NCBI GenBank assembly: GCA_002783205.1
Contig: PFEY01000094.1
Location: forward strand, 962 to 64,961
DNA: 64,000 nucleotides
From: Rhodobacteraceae bacterium CG17_big_fil_post_rev_8_21_14_2_50_63_15
GTDB lineage: Bacteria; Pseudomonadota; Alphaproteobacteria; Rhodobacterales; Rhodobacteraceae
Direction of reading: 5' to 3'
Shown one piece after another: positions 25,058 through 33,426 of this stretch. Numbering within the stretch: the first letter of the stretch is position 1; each line of letters starts with the position of its first letter. The position numbers were made by a program, and so were the translations under genes. The notes under the pieces are model-generated. The model made no database searches and was not told the DNA's origin. It was given only the letters and a program-made list of their open reading frames with translations.

Positions 25058-26380
25058 ATGAAAACCGACTTCACCGCGGAACAACTGGCTGATCCCAAGA
25101 TCGCGCGCGCCAACGAGATCCTGCGCTCTTGCGTCCATTGCGGATTTTGCACTGCCACCTGTCCCACCTATCAGGTCCTGGGCGATGAACTGGACAGCCC
25201 GCGGGGACGCATCTATCTCATCAAGGACATGCTGGAGAAGAACCGCGTGCCGGATGCCAACACCGTCAAGCATATCGACCGCTGTCTCTCCTGTCTGGCC
25301 TGTATGACGACCTGTCCGTCGGGCGTGCATTACATGCATCTGGTGGATCAGGCGCGCGAATACATCGAGGAACGCTACAAGCGGCCGATTGGCGAACATG
25401 CCCTGCGCTGGATCCTGGCGCGCATCCTGCCCTATCCGATGCGGTTTCGTCTGGCGTTGCTCGGGGCCAAGATCGGACGCCCCTTTGCACGGCTGATGCC
25501 AGACGCCCGCCTGCGCGCGATGCTCGAGATGGCACCACGGCAGATCCCTCCCGTCAGCCGCAATGACGACCCTCAGACATTCGCGGCGCAGGGCCCGCGC
25601 CGAAAGCGCGTGGCGCTGATGACGGGCTGTGCGCAGAAGGCGCTCAATACCGATATCAACGATGCCACGATCCGGCTCCTGACGCGGCTAGGCTGCGAGG
25701 TGGTGGTGGCGGAGGGCGCGGGCTGCTGCGGCGCGCTCACCCATCACATGGGCAAGACCGCCGAGAGCCATGCCACGGCCGCGCGCAACATCCGTGCCTG
25801 GACGCGCGAGATGGATCGGGGCGGGTTGGACGCCGTGGTGATCAACACCTCGGGCTGCGGCACGACGGTCAAGGATTACGGCTACATGTTCCGGCATGAG
25901 GCCTTGGCCGGGGATGCCGCTCGGGTCAGTGCCATCGCGATGGATGTGAGCGAACTTCTGATGCAGCTTGATCTGCCCGAAGGCGGGGCGCAGCCGATGA
26001 CGGTGGCCTATCATGCCGCCTGCTCGCTCCAGCACGGGCAGAAGATCAAGACCTATCCCAAGGATCTGCTGAAACGCGCCGGGTTCAGCGTTGTGGAACC
26101 TGCCGACAGTCACCTCTGTTGTGGGTCCGCAGGCACCTACAACCTGATGCAGCCGGAGATTTCCAAACAGCTGAAGGCGCGCAAGGTGCGCACGCTCGAG
26201 GCAAAGAACCCGGATGTGATCGCGGCCGGAAACATCGGCTGCATGATGCAGATCGGATCAGGCAGCGGCCTTCCGGTGGTGCATACGGTAGAACTTCTGG
26301 ACTGGGCCACAGGGGGCCCGCAACCGCCCGCGTTGGGGCGGGCGGCGCAGGGGATAACCGGGGTTCCGATCCTGCGTTGA
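25058..26380 (+). CDS. glcF: Glycolate oxidase iron-sulfur subunit GlcF
   Basis: 440 aa subunit with two [4Fe-4S] ferredoxin-type clusters near the N-terminus, CVHCGFCTATCPTY (about residues 26-39) and CLSCLACMTTCPSG (about 76-89), then two cysteine-rich CCG domains (GAGCCGALTHHMGK and SHLCCGSAGTYNLMQ). It carries electrons from GlcDE to quinone. Normal length. It starts 22 bp after glcE, in the same operon. Confidence 0.94.
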   Translation: MKTDFTAEQLADPKIARANEILRSCVHCGFCTATCPTYQVLGDELDSPRGRIYLIKDMLEKNRVPDANTVKHIDRCLSCLACMTTCPSGVHYMHLVDQAREYIEERYKRPIGEHALRWILARILPYPMRFRLALLGAKIGRPFARLMPDARLRAMLEMAPRQIPPVSRNDDPQTFAAQGPRRKRVALMTGCAQKALNTDINDATIRLLTRLGCEVVVAEGAGCCGALTHHMGKTAESHATAARNIRAWTREMDRGGLDAVVINTSGCGTTVKDYGYMFRHEALAGDAARVSAIAMDVSELLMQLDLPEGGAQPMTVAYHAACSLQHGQKIKTYPKDLLKRAGFSVVEPADSHLCCGSAGTYNLMQPEISKQLKARKVRTLEAKNPDVIAAGNIGCMMQIGSGSGLPVVHTVELLDWATGGPQPPALGRAAQGITGVPILR

Positions 26381-26441
26381 TGGTCATAATCTGGCCCCGA
26401 ACGCCTGTTATCGAACCTGTGTTGCGTGTTCTGGAGGCCCT

Positions 26442-27245
26442 ATGCTGCGCTTTCTCTTTCTGGTCCTGGCCGGTGCTCTGTCTGGCCCCGCGCAGGCGCA
26501 GGACAGCCGTCTGCACAAGCTCGAAGTCGGAGACGAGGCGCGCCAATGGGAGGCGGTGGGGCGGCTCGATCTTGGCGGGCGCGGGTTCTGCACGGGTGCT
26601 CTGGTCGCGCCCAATCTGGTGCTGACGGCGGCGCATTGCCTCTATGACAAGGCCACCGGCGCGCGACTTGATCCTGCGCGGATCGAGTTCCTTGCCGGCT
26701 GGCGCAACGGGCGGGCCGCAGCGACGCGATCGGTGCGGCGCGCGGTGAGCCATCCCGACTACGATTATGGCAATCGCGTCACGGCCGAGCGCGTGCGCAA
26801 CGATCTCGCGTTGCTCGAACTTTATCATCCGATCAACAACACGACCATAACCCCGTTCGAGACGGATGAGCGCCCCCGCAAGGGTCAGAAGATCGGCGTT
26901 GTCAGCTATGGCAAGGACCGGGCCGAGGCGCCATCGCTGCAAAACATCTGCGAGGTTCTGGCGCGTCAGGACGAGGTTCTGGTGATGTCCTGCGATGTCG
27001 ATTTCGGATCGAGCGGGTCCCCCGTCTTCAGCTTTGAGGGTGGCGTGCCGCGTATCGTCTCAGTCGTGTCGGCGATGGCCGAGGTCGAGGGGCGCAAGGT
27101 CTCGCTTGGCACCCGGCTGATTGACCCCCTACAGGTGCTGCGCGCAGCCCTTGACGCGGGCGAGGGCGTGTTTCAGGACGCTGCGCCGAAGATGTTCACC
27201 ACCGGTACCCGCCGCGAAACCGGTGCGAAATTCGCGAAGCCATGA
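26442..27245 (+). CDS. Secreted trypsin-like serine protease (first of a tandem pair)
   Basis: 267 aa S1-family protease with signal peptide (MLRFLFLVLAGALSGPAQA). The catalytic triad is visible: His in VLTAAHCLYD, Asp in RNDLALLEL and Ser in DFGSSGSPVF. The GSSGSP variant of GDSGGP is common in bacterial glutamyl-endopeptidase-like and HtrA-less S1 proteins. It overlaps the second protease gene by ATGA, and the two share clear similarity, so this is a tandem duplication. There is no obvious long propeptide. Substrate unknown. Confidence 0.85.
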   Translation: MLRFLFLVLAGALSGPAQAQDSRLHKLEVGDEARQWEAVGRLDLGGRGFCTGALVAPNLVLTAAHCLYDKATGARLDPARIEFLAGWRNGRAAATRSVRRAVSHPDYDYGNRVTAERVRNDLALLELYHPINNTTITPFETDERPRKGQKIGVVSYGKDRAEAPSLQNICEVLARQDEVLVMSCDVDFGSSGSPVFSFEGGVPRIVSVVSAMAEVEGRKVSLGTRLIDPLQVLRAALDAGEGVFQDAAPKMFTTGTRRETGAKFAKP

Positions 27246-28060
27246 TCCGGTTGCGTCATTTCCTGACTGCGTTTGGCCTCTGTGCCGCGATGAGTGGCCC
27301 TGGCCTGACCGAGCCGAGTGGCCTGATCCGGCTTACCGATCGGGACGATCTCTTTGGCTGGGAGGCCGTCGGTCGCGTCGATATCGGTGACTCGGGCTTT
27401 TGCACGGGCGTGCTCATCGCGCCCGATCAGGTGCTGACCGCCGCGCATTGCCTTTTTGATTCTGCCGGACAGCCGGTGCCTGCGGACACGATCCGCTTCC
27501 GGGCCGGGTTGCGCGACGGGGTGGCCATCGCCGAGGCCGATGTCGCACGCTACGTGGCCGCACGCAGCTATGATCCGGCGGCGGGCATGCAGGCGGACAA
27601 TGTCCGTCAGGATGCGGCGCTCCTGCATCTTGGTACGCCGATCCAGAGTGGGCTTGCTGCACCCTTTCGCCTGCATGAGGCACCGCGCGAGGGCCAGCGG
27701 GTGAGCGTTGTGTCCTATGGCCAGAACCGCGACAGCGCCCCCTCGTGGCAGCGCGACTGCGGGCTTTTGTGGCGGTCAGAAGGGCTGATGGCCTTCGATT
27801 GCAACGTCATCTTCGGATCCTCCGGCGCCCCGGTCTTTGCCAGGGACGGCCAACGCGCGCGCATCATCTCCCTGATCAGTGGCGGAAACTGGGAGAATGC
27901 CGAAAAACGCGCCATCGGCATGGATCTGCCCGCCCTCGTCGCCAGCCTCAAGCGGGATTTAATGACCATGCCTTCGGCTAGCATCGGCAACAGCGGATTT
28001 CGGCGGATGCCGGTGGGGGATGGCGCGCGCGCCTCGGGCGCCAAATTTGCTCGGCCCTGA
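27242..28060 (+). CDS. Secreted trypsin-like serine protease (second of a tandem pair)
   Basis: 272 aa paralogue of the preceding gene. It has a short signal peptide (MIRLRHFLTAFGLCAAMSGPGL), then the same order of blocks: FGWEAVGRVDIGDSGFCTGVLIAP, catalytic His in VLTAAHCLFD, Asp in RQDAALLHL, Ser in IFGSSGAPVF. Both copies end with a similar RRxxxGAKFA tail, in line with recent tandem duplication. Translationally coupled to the first copy through ATGA. Expected in the periplasm or medium. Confidence 0.83.
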   Translation: MIRLRHFLTAFGLCAAMSGPGLTEPSGLIRLTDRDDLFGWEAVGRVDIGDSGFCTGVLIAPDQVLTAAHCLFDSAGQPVPADTIRFRAGLRDGVAIAEADVARYVAARSYDPAAGMQADNVRQDAALLHLGTPIQSGLAAPFRLHEAPREGQRVSVVSYGQNRDSAPSWQRDCGLLWRSEGLMAFDCNVIFGSSGAPVFARDGQRARIISLISGGNWENAEKRAIGMDLPALVASLKRDLMTMPSASIGNSGFRRMPVGDGARASGAKFARP

Positions 28061-28074
28061 CCAGCGGCGCGGGA

Positions 28075-28104
28075 CTTGACAAGGCACGTCGCACTTCCCA
28101 AATT
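28075..28104 (+). promoter_or_regulatory. Possible RpoH-type heat-shock promoter for hsp20
   Basis: CTTGAC (28075-28080) and CCCAAATT (28097-28104) are separated by 16 bp, resembling the alphaproteobacterial sigma-32 pattern (CTTG ... CCxxATxT). They lie about 100 bp before the small heat-shock gene. Only a loose match, supported by context. Confidence 0.35.
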
Positions 28105-28200
28105 CGGGATGCTCCGGTGCCAGATCACGGGCCGGACGCATCGACGCCTGTCCCCGCGGGGAGGGCATGACATCAGGTATCGCTCAATGGAGGATGACCC

Positions 28201-28668
28201 ATGCGCAACTTTGATCTTGCACCGCTTTATCGTGCAACCGTCGGCTTTGACCAGATTGCCGACCTTCTGGATCGGGTAATGGCCAGCGATGTGCCGCAAC
28301 CCACATACCCACCCTACAACATCGAGAAAACCGCCGACGATGCCTATCGCATCTCGATCGCCGTCGCGGGCTTTGCCGCAGGAGATCTCACAGTCGAGGT
28401 TAAAGAGGGCGCGGTGGTGGTATCGGCCACCAAGGCGGAGGATGACGGCAACCGCACCTATCTGCACCGTGGCATCGCGACCCGCGCCTTCGAGCGGCGC
28501 TTTCAGCTCGCCGATCATGTGAAGGTCACGGGGGCAAGCCATGTCGATGGCATGCTGCATATCGACCTGCAGCGTGAAGTGCCCGAGGCGCTCAAGCCAC
28601 GCCGCATCGCGATTGCCAATGGCGAAACCGGGGTAAAAGATGTGATCGAGGCCCAGAAGGTCAACTGA
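28201..28668 (+). CDS. Small heat-shock protein (Hsp20/IbpA family)
   Basis: 155 aa cytoplasmic holdase with an alpha-crystallin domain. The N-terminal part (FDLAPLYRATVGFDQIADLLDR) and PPYNIEKTADDAYRISIAVAGF are typical of alphaproteobacterial IbpA-like Hsp20. The YLHRGIATRAFERRFQLADHVKV block and the C-terminal IEIDLxxE-PEALKPRRI region close the domain. It keeps unfolding proteins soluble during heat or oxidative stress. Single gene, preceded by GGAGG and followed by a strong hairpin. The 140 bp leader could hold a thermosensor, but I did not resolve one. Confidence 0.9.
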   Translation: MRNFDLAPLYRATVGFDQIADLLDRVMASDVPQPTYPPYNIEKTADDAYRISIAVAGFAAGDLTVEVKEGAVVVSATKAEDDGNRTYLHRGIATRAFERRFQLADHVKVTGASHVDGMLHIDLQREVPEALKPRRIAIANGETGVKDVIEAQKVN

Positions 28669-28688
28669 TAGACCGCTATTGCGACGTC

Positions 28689-28722
28689 TTGCCCGGTCAG
28701 ATCGCTCTGGTCGGGCAATTTG
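28689..28722 (+). terminator. Hairpin terminator after hsp20
   Basis: A 13-bp stem with a four-base TCGC loop, TTGCCCGGTCAGA / TCTGGTCGGGCAA (28689-28718; two G-U pairs), followed by TTTG. It lies between convergent genes. Confidence 0.7.
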
Positions 28723-28726
28723 CGTC

Positions 28727-29968
28727 TCAAAGACGGCGGGCCTCGATCAGCACCTCATCCGCTTGGCCACCGATCAACTGGAGCGTGCCGTTTTCGGTGA
28801 CATCAAACCGCGTCACTTGTTCCAAGGCATCTAGCATCCTTCGTTCCTGCTCCATCAGAGGCTCGGGGCAGGCCATCATCGTGCTGCCCATTGCGCCAAA
28901 ATGCAACCCTTCCCCCGTCAGGCTGAACCCGCCGACCAGACGGTTGCACCCGCCACTGCCGGCTACACGGCCGGGCGCGATAAAATTGAGCGACAGGCGC
29001 TCCACTTCGATCAGGTCTGCAGATCCCATGGCGGTGATCTGCCAGGGCGATCCGATCAGAAGGTCCGACGGATCGCCGCCACAACCGCGCAGGATCCGGG
29101 TGCCCAAGACCAGTTCGGCACTATCCGGATAAGGCATTCCGGTCGCATCATCATGGCAGAGCGACTCGCGGATGCTGAGGCGCGCATCTATCGAGGGCAT
29201 GTCGAGCAGATAGGCCGCATCAATGACCTTCACTTTGGGGCGCGGCACAGAGTGGGTGATCGCGCCATAATCGGCGGTAATCTCGGCCGTGGTTTCGTTG
29301 AGTACCACAGCCCAGCCCGGCTCGTTCCCACGCGCACGATAGGGGCCAGCGTCCGGTGAAGGTGCCTTGACGCATAATGGCAGATCGCGCCCCTCAAGGC
29401 GGATCGTCATCTCTTCGCCCTTGTTCCATACACTCGTTTCGGGATCATTGATCCCTTCATACCGCGCGCCCGAGGCCGCCACGACTTGCCTGAGCGGGAT
29501 ATCCCGCCCTTCGGCCCGCAGCACCATCTCTTCGTTCAGAATGCCGATAGAGACAGTAAGGTCGCCGCAGACGAAATCGGTCACAAATGCCATCGGCGTC
29601 ACCGGTTCGAGAACCAGGTTGCCGAGATCAAGCGCATCCGCACCGGCGTCAAGCAGCACGTCCCGAAGAATCCATCGCACTTGTCCCTGAACGCGGATTA
29701 CCGCGCTCAGACGTCCAGCCAGACCTCTCGGGATCTCCATCGCGAAGGGGAGCGGCACCTGCAGGCCATCGGCCGTTAGATGGGTTTCCGCCAGAAGGCT
29801 GCCAAAACGCCCTTCAACGGCAACAATCGCCTGAGCGTCAGGTGGCAGCGCGATCCGCTGCAAATAGCCGACCGCACCCGACACCTTGCGTTTGCCGCTC
29901 TCCTGCGCTGTCGCTGAAAGCGATGCTGACAACACAAGCAGTCCGGTCAGAATGACGGAGCGGAGCAT
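28727..29968 (-). CDS. Secreted four-domain protein: YbaY, MliC-like, COG3650-like and META
   Basis: 413 aa with a signal peptide (MLRSVILTGLLVLSASLSATAQ). Reading along it: a YbaY/YscW-type lipoprotein domain (about 25-115, VSGAVGYLQRIALPPDA), an MliC-type lysozyme-inhibitor-like domain (about 130-205; FVCGDLTVSI, SASGARYEG equivalent, VWNKGEEMTI), a COG3650-like segment (about 208-300; RARGNEPGWAV, CHDDATGMPYPDSAEL, RGCGGDP) and a META/HslJ domain (about 303-413; GSGGCNRLVGGFSL). There is no lipobox, so probably periplasmic. The start follows GGGAGA; an upstream in-frame start lacks support. Envelope stress or lysozyme defence is a guess from the MliC and HslJ relatives. Confidence 0.75.
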   Translation of the reverse strand: MLRSVILTGLLVLSASLSATAQESGKRKVSGAVGYLQRIALPPDAQAIVAVEGRFGSLLAETHLTADGLQVPLPFAMEIPRGLAGRLSAVIRVQGQVRWILRDVLLDAGADALDLGNLVLEPVTPMAFVTDFVCGDLTVSIGILNEEMVLRAEGRDIPLRQVVAASGARYEGINDPETSVWNKGEEMTIRLEGRDLPLCVKAPSPDAGPYRARGNEPGWAVVLNETTAEITADYGAITHSVPRPKVKVIDAAYLLDMPSIDARLSIRESLCHDDATGMPYPDSAELVLGTRILRGCGGDPSDLLIGSPWQITAMGSADLIEVERLSLNFIAPGRVAGSGGCNRLVGGFSLTGEGLHFGAMGSTMMACPEPLMEQERRMLDALEQVTRFDVTENGTLQLIGGQADEVLIEARRL

Positions 29969-30041
29969 TGGTGGTCTCCCTTGCCAAGTCGGAACTGCAC
30001 GTAGTCTAGCCATTGCTCTGGCAGAGGTCGAGGGTCGAATG

Positions 30042-31514
30042 TCAGACGCTCATGCAGATATATTTCATCTCCACAAATTCCTCGATTCCGTGGTGGCTAC
30101 CTTCGCGCCCGAGTCCCGATTGCTTGACCCCGCCGAAGGGCGCGAGTTCGGTCGAGATAATGCCGGTATTTACGCCGACAATCCCGTATTCCAGCGCCTC
30201 GGCCACCTTGTACACACGGCTGAGATCGCCCGCGTAGAAATAGCTCGCGAGACCAAAGATCGTGTCATTGGCCATTGCGATCACATCATCGACGGTGTCG
30301 AACTTGAAGAGCGGGGCGAGCGGGCCAAAGGTCTCTTCCGTGGCAAAGGTCATGTCCTGCGTCGCACCGGTCACAATCGTGGGGGGCAGGAAATAGCCCG
30401 CGCCTTGCACCGGTGTGCCGCCGCCAAGAATCACCTTGGCCCCCTTGGCGGTGGCGTCGGCCAAATGGTCCCGGACCTTGGTGATCGCATCGCCATTGAT
30501 CAGCGGGCCAAGCGTCACGCCTTCCTCCATCCCGTCGCCCATCCTGAGCTTTTCCACCGCCGTTTTCAGCTTGGCTGCAAAGGCGTCATAGACACCGGCC
30601 TGAACATAGATGCGGTTGGCACAAACGCAGGTCTGGCCATTGTTGCGGAACTTGCACAGGATCGCGCCTTCGACGGCAGCATCGAGATCGGCATCGTCGA
30701 ACACGATGAAGGGTGCGTTGCCGCCCAGTTCCATCGAACATTTCATCACCTGATCGGCGGCCTGGCGCAAGAGGATGCGGCCGACCTCGGTCGATCCGGT
30801 AAAGGTAAGCTTGCGCACGCCCGGGTTCTCGCAGAATTCCTTGCCGACTTCGCTCGAGCGCGACGATGTGACAATATTGAACACGCCTGCCGGAACCCCC
30901 GCGCGTTCGGCCAGAATACCCATCACCGTCGCCGAGAGCGGCGTCTCGGCAGCGGGGCGCCCGACAAAGGCGCAGCCTGCAGCGAGTGCCGGGGCCGCCT
31001 TGCGGGTGATCATCGCGTTGGGAAAGTTCCATGGCGTGATCGAGCCGACAACGCCGATCGGCTGTTTGATCACCATGATCCGCTTGTCGCGTTGATGTCC
31101 GGGGATAGTCTCGCCATAGATGCGCTTGGCCTGCTCACCGAAAAACTCGATGAAGGACGCCCCATAGGCCACCTCGCCTTTTGCCTCGGCCAGTGGTTTG
31201 CCCTGTTCAGAGGTCAGGATCACGCCCAGATCGTGCTGATTCTCCATCATCAGATCGAAGAAGCGGCGCAGCACATTGGCGCGTTCCTTGCCGGTCCATT
31301 TCGCCCATTCCTTCTGCGCCGCCTCAGCAGAGGCGATGGCGCGGGCCACCTGCGCGCGGCTGAGATCGGCGACATGCGCGATGACCTCGCCTCGGGCCGG
31401 GTTGGTGACTGCAAAGGTGCCGTTGTCGCCATCCACCCATTCGCCGTTGATATAGGCCCGTTCGCAGAGCAGGCTGGGATCCTTCAGCATGGATTTCAGA
31501 TCGGTCTTGGACAT
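30042..31514 (-). CDS. gabD: NAD(P)-dependent succinate-semialdehyde dehydrogenase
   Basis: 490 aa aldehyde dehydrogenase superfamily member. The N-terminus (LLCERAYINGEWVDGDNGTFAVTNPA) and the ITPWNFPNAMITRK and FTGSTEVGRILLRQAADQVMKCSMELGGNAPFIVF blocks match GabD. The catalytic Glu is in MELGGN and the Cys in NNGQTCVCANR. It oxidises succinate semialdehyde to succinate at the end of the GABA shunt. Oxidation of 2-oxoglutarate semialdehyde cannot be excluded and would matter for the hydroxyproline pathway 20 kb away. No gabT is next to it. Confidence 0.87.
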   Translation of the reverse strand: MSKTDLKSMLKDPSLLCERAYINGEWVDGDNGTFAVTNPARGEVIAHVADLSRAQVARAIASAEAAQKEWAKWTGKERANVLRRFFDLMMENQHDLGVILTSEQGKPLAEAKGEVAYGASFIEFFGEQAKRIYGETIPGHQRDKRIMVIKQPIGVVGSITPWNFPNAMITRKAAPALAAGCAFVGRPAAETPLSATVMGILAERAGVPAGVFNIVTSSRSSEVGKEFCENPGVRKLTFTGSTEVGRILLRQAADQVMKCSMELGGNAPFIVFDDADLDAAVEGAILCKFRNNGQTCVCANRIYVQAGVYDAFAAKLKTAVEKLRMGDGMEEGVTLGPLINGDAITKVRDHLADATAKGAKVILGGGTPVQGAGYFLPPTIVTGATQDMTFATEETFGPLAPLFKFDTVDDVIAMANDTIFGLASYFYAGDLSRVYKVAEALEYGIVGVNTGIISTELAPFGGVKQSGLGREGSHHGIEEFVEMKYICMSV

Positions 31515-31605
31515 CGCATTCCCCTTTTCGGCATGTCATTTGGTCTCGCAAAGGCAAACCAGCTTGGGCTAGGAATGTCTAGGGCCAGATACTGGAGAAA
31601 ACACA

Positions 31606-32394
31606 ATGGAACTGGATGATGCCTATGCCAACGTCCCTCATATTCCAGGTGGCGCCCAATATCCGGCGCGTTGGATGGTCGCGGCGGAGACGTTTCGTGC
31701 CCGGTTGAGCAATGCGCGCCGGGCAGAGCTTGGCCGACCTTACGGCGATAGCGCACGTCAGGTGTTCGATCTCTTTCACCCGACGGGCACGGCGCGGGGG
31801 CTCTGCGTCTTTGTGCATGGTGGCTACTGGCTGCGGTTTGACCGATCCTATTGGTCGCATCTGGCGGCAGGACCGCTGGCGCGGGGATGGGCGGTCATGA
31901 TGCCGTCCTATGACCTTTGCCCCGAGGTACGGATCGCCGACATCACCCGCCAGACCGCACAAGCGGTCTGCGTTCTGGCGGCGCGGAACGAGGGGCCGAT
32001 TGCGCTCGTGGGTCATTCGGCGGGCGGACATCTGGTGGCGCGCATGGCGGTGCCGGGTGTCTTGCCCGGCGATGTGGCGGCACGGCTGAGCCACGTCATG
32101 CCAATCTCACCGGTCTCGGATCTGCGGCCGCTTCTGCAGACCTCGATGAACGAACAATTCGGCCTCGACATGGAGGCGGCCAAGGCCGAGAGCCCGGTTT
32201 TGATGCGGCCCTTGCCTGTTGCGGTCACCGTCTGGGTTGGGGCGAACGAGCGGCCAGCATTTCTGGATCAGGCCCGATGGCTGGCCGAGGCGTGGAACGC
32301 AGGCCATGAGATTGCCGAAGGTCGGCACCATTTCGACGTGATCGCGGCGCTTGAGGACCCAGACAGCCGGATGGTAGAGCAATTGCTGGGATAG
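31606..32394 (+). CDS. Alpha/beta hydrolase, arylformamidase (KynB-like) type
   Basis: 262 aa alpha/beta hydrolase. The HGGYW oxyanion motif (FVHGGYWLRFD) and nucleophile elbow GHSAGGHL resemble the eukaryotic-type kynurenine formamidase/esterase group. The late VWVGANERPAF Asp region and GRHHFDVI catalytic His fit. It may deformylate N-formylkynurenine, but no kynurenine genes are nearby, so the substrate remains open. Divergent from gabD. Confidence 0.75.
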   Translation: MELDDAYANVPHIPGGAQYPARWMVAAETFRARLSNARRAELGRPYGDSARQVFDLFHPTGTARGLCVFVHGGYWLRFDRSYWSHLAAGPLARGWAVMMPSYDLCPEVRIADITRQTAQAVCVLAARNEGPIALVGHSAGGHLVARMAVPGVLPGDVAARLSHVMPISPVSDLRPLLQTSMNEQFGLDMEAAKAESPVLMRPLPVAVTVWVGANERPAFLDQARWLAEAWNAGHEIAEGRHHFDVIAALEDPDSRMVEQLLG

Positions 32395-32550
32395 GCTGGC
32401 CGATCTGACATGGGGTGGACCTTGATGTCTGGCCGCAATGTGCAGTCCGATGGCCAAAGGCTGTTGCGCAGGGGCCATCCGCAAGACCGGGCTCCGGGAT
32501 GACCCGTCCCCAGAACGTTGATTTGGCACAGTTTCGACCCGAGTGGCCCA

Positions 32551-32916
32551 TCAACTTCTTCTGAGATAGCCCGAGTCTACTGCGCGGATCAGCCTGCGTT
32601 CCAGCACCCGCAGCACCGCGCGCAGATCATGGCCTCGTTTCAACACACGGCCATCCATGCCGATCACCGCATATTGCCCCTGCTTGCCGTGCAGCCCCGG
32701 CCGCTTTTCGATACGGTAGAGCGGATGTTCCGCCGTGCGGCGAAAGATCGAAAATACCGCCGTCTCGCGCAGGCAGGAAATCCCGTAGTCGCGCCATTCG
32801 CCCGCTGCCACCATACGCCCGTAGATCGACAGGATGACGGCCAGTTCCGGGCGTTGGAACGCCACCTGCTCGGCCCCTTGGGTCTGTGTGAACGGGTATG
32901 GCGGTTGCGCGTTCAT
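32551..32916 (-). CDS. DUF2794 family protein
   Basis: 121 aa conserved alphaproteobacterial protein of the DUF2794 family. Typical segments are VAFQRPELAVILSIYGRMVAAGEWRDY, FSIFRRTAEHPLYRIEK and GQYAVIGMDGRVLKRGHDL. No signal peptide or membrane segment. Function unknown. The 156 bp on the left, between it and the convergent hydrolase gene, contain no feature I can name. Confidence 0.8.
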   Translation of the reverse strand: MNAQPPYPFTQTQGAEQVAFQRPELAVILSIYGRMVAAGEWRDYGISCLRETAVFSIFRRTAEHPLYRIEKRPGLHGKQGQYAVIGMDGRVLKRGHDLRAVLRVLERRLIRAVDSGYLRRS

Positions 32917-32985
32917 GGGATGAGCGTCACCCGTATCGGCCCGGAAATCAAGCGGTTTCAGGCACCCGCGCCGCGCCTCCGGCCC

Positions 32986-33426
32986 TCATGCCCGATGTTC
33001 GGTTGGCACCCAATCGGCGGGATCGCGGTTCCAGAATCGGTTGGGATTGTCCTCGTCCATGCCGCGCCGGTGACGACAGCGCCGCGCGGGCACGAGGTGG
33101 ATCACCGGTTCCTCATAGGGATGGGCGCCGTAGATCGCGTGGATCAGCGCCTCAAGCACCGCGCCCTCGGCGGTGGTGAAGATCTGCCATTCGACGCAGG
33201 GCACCTGCATTGTCTCCTCGGTGGCCCGATTGCGTCCGCCGCCGCGCGACCGGAACCTCTGCAGCCCAGTCGAGCTGTGAAACGACACCCGGTCGTAATC
33301 GCCATGGGCCAACGGATCACATTCCAGCACGGCCGCCTCGATCCGTGGCAGCGCCTCGGCAGGACATTGGACCAGGATGCGCAGCCCGCTTTCGATCCGA
33401 TAGCGATCCGGTTCACGGTCACCCAT
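32986..33426 (-). CDS. NIF3/YqfO-type domain protein
   Basis: 146 aa. The C-terminal half carries LIHAIYGAHPYEEPVIHLVPA, the signature of the CutA-like domain inserted in NIF3/YqfO proteins, here as a stand-alone protein. The N-terminal half (LRILVQCPAEALPRIEAAVLECDPLAHGDYDRVSF) supplies the matching ferredoxin-like strands. Probably a small trimeric metal- or ligand-binding protein; function unknown. It overlaps the end of the upstream regulator gene by 8 bp. Confidence 0.7.
   Translation of the reverse strand: MGDREPDRYRIESGLRILVQCPAEALPRIEAAVLECDPLAHGDYDRVSFHSSTGLQRFRSRGGGRNRATEETMQVPCVEWQIFTTAEGAVLEALIHAIYGAHPYEEPVIHLVPARRCRHRRGMDEDNPNRFWNRDPADWVPTEHRA

Noticed and set aside
30042-31514. 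gabD as the missing 2-oxoglutarate-semialdehyde dehydrogenase of the hydroxyproline pathway
   Set aside because: The family blocks fit succinate-semialdehyde dehydrogenase, it lies 20 kb away, and no shared operator is visible. Substrate overlap is possible but not supported by sequence.
29886-31619. 577-codon open frame on the plus strand
   Set aside because: It is antisense to gabD, whose catalytic Glu and Cys motifs are intact. The translation is low-complexity, rich in His, Arg and Ala, as expected of an antisense shadow.
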